Source of the DNA: Citrus sinensis
Taxonomy: Eukaryota; Streptophyta; Magnoliopsida; Sapindales; Rutaceae
Length of the DNA stretch: 64,000 nucleotides
NCBI RefSeq assembly: GCF_022201045.2
Contig: NC_068559.1
Span: 22,761,501-22,825,500, forward strand
Direction: 5' to 3'
A program made the translations under genes and the position numbers. Under the pieces are notes generated by a model. It worked only from the letters and a program-made list of their open reading frames with translations, ran no database searches and was not told the origin of the DNA. Shown piece after piece: positions 63,667 through 64,000 of the stretch; position 1 is the stretch's first letter, and each line of letters begins with the position of its first letter.

Positions 63667-64000
63667 TACTAGCAAACAAGTTTTAGATAATATTTGAAGA
63701 GATTTGCTGTAAGTGATATGCCATTCGTTATTTCATAGTTAATAGTTAAAAAAAAAGGTAACTTTATAAGTTATCAAAATTTGCCAATCGATGATGGCCC
63801 GTGCAGATGGTTGCATTCATGACAATCATAGAGATATAAATCAGATTTTATACTTTTACCAGTACATATGAAAATTTATTTCATTAGAGATATTTCTATT
63901 ACGTCGTAGTATCTTCACCATAGAGTTTTTTATATATAGAATTTTTAGGCAAATATAACATTAAATGTCAATCATAATATTTTCTTGAAACTGTCGTATT
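63667..64000. other. Right-edge AT-rich flank
   Basis: No feature supported up to the window edge. Confidence 0.4.

Overview
This is a nuclear segment of a eudicot plant genome. The genes have many introns with GT-AG (once GC-AG) borders, the intergenic DNA is AT-rich, and there are plant-type LTR, MITE and SINE elements. The gene content matches two duplicated Arabidopsis neighbourhoods that I recall as At5g23130-At5g23250 (LysM protein, SCPL34, nicotinamidase, DJC76, succinyl-CoA ligase alpha) and At5g08280-At5g08290 (HEMC, YLS8). A woody rosid such as Citrus is my guess at the source, not something proven here. Most exon structures were read by eye from splice sites and translation; almost all close in frame with the expected protein length.

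Layout. 0.6-3.8 kb (-): a LysM-domain protein with a SINE and a MITE in its long second intron. 5.8-11.5 kb: a type-1 lipid-transfer-protein gene (-) split inside its signal peptide by a whole-looking, very young Ty1/copia element; the LTP also carries a nonsense codon. 12.9-13.8 kb: a decayed serine carboxypeptidase copy, followed by the intact ten-exon gene at 15.4-19.2 kb (+). 19.6-23.1 kb (-): porphobilinogen deaminase (HEMC). 24.5-34.7 kb: no protein gene, but about four tandem units carrying eight miR169-type hairpins (six +, two -) and an orphan arm. This is the most striking system in the window.

35.6-36.2 kb (-): nicotinamidase. 38.9-42.0 kb (+): the U5 snRNP thioredoxin-like protein YLS8/DIM1, with a second, orphan first exon 1.8 kb upstream; a long-terminal-inverted-repeat element lies between the two. 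42.9-44.9 kb (-): DJC76-type J-domain/ferredoxin fusion with a one-base frameshift in the last exon and an inverted duplicate of its 5' end. 46.5-49.5 kb (+): fibrillarin, with two C/D snoRNA-like sequences in intron 5. 49.8-53 kb: hAT-like and foldback elements. 53.9-58.0 kb (+): mitochondrial succinyl-CoA ligase alpha. 58.5-61.8 kb (-): two tandem small LTP-like genes, each ending in a 17-nt exon. The rest is AT-rich and MITE-bearing.

Functionally the host genes are unrelated housekeeping and secretory genes (tetrapyrrole synthesis, NAD salvage, splicing, rRNA methylation, TCA cycle, lipid transfer). Only the miR169 cluster, the LTP pair and the SCPL pair are local families made by tandem duplication.
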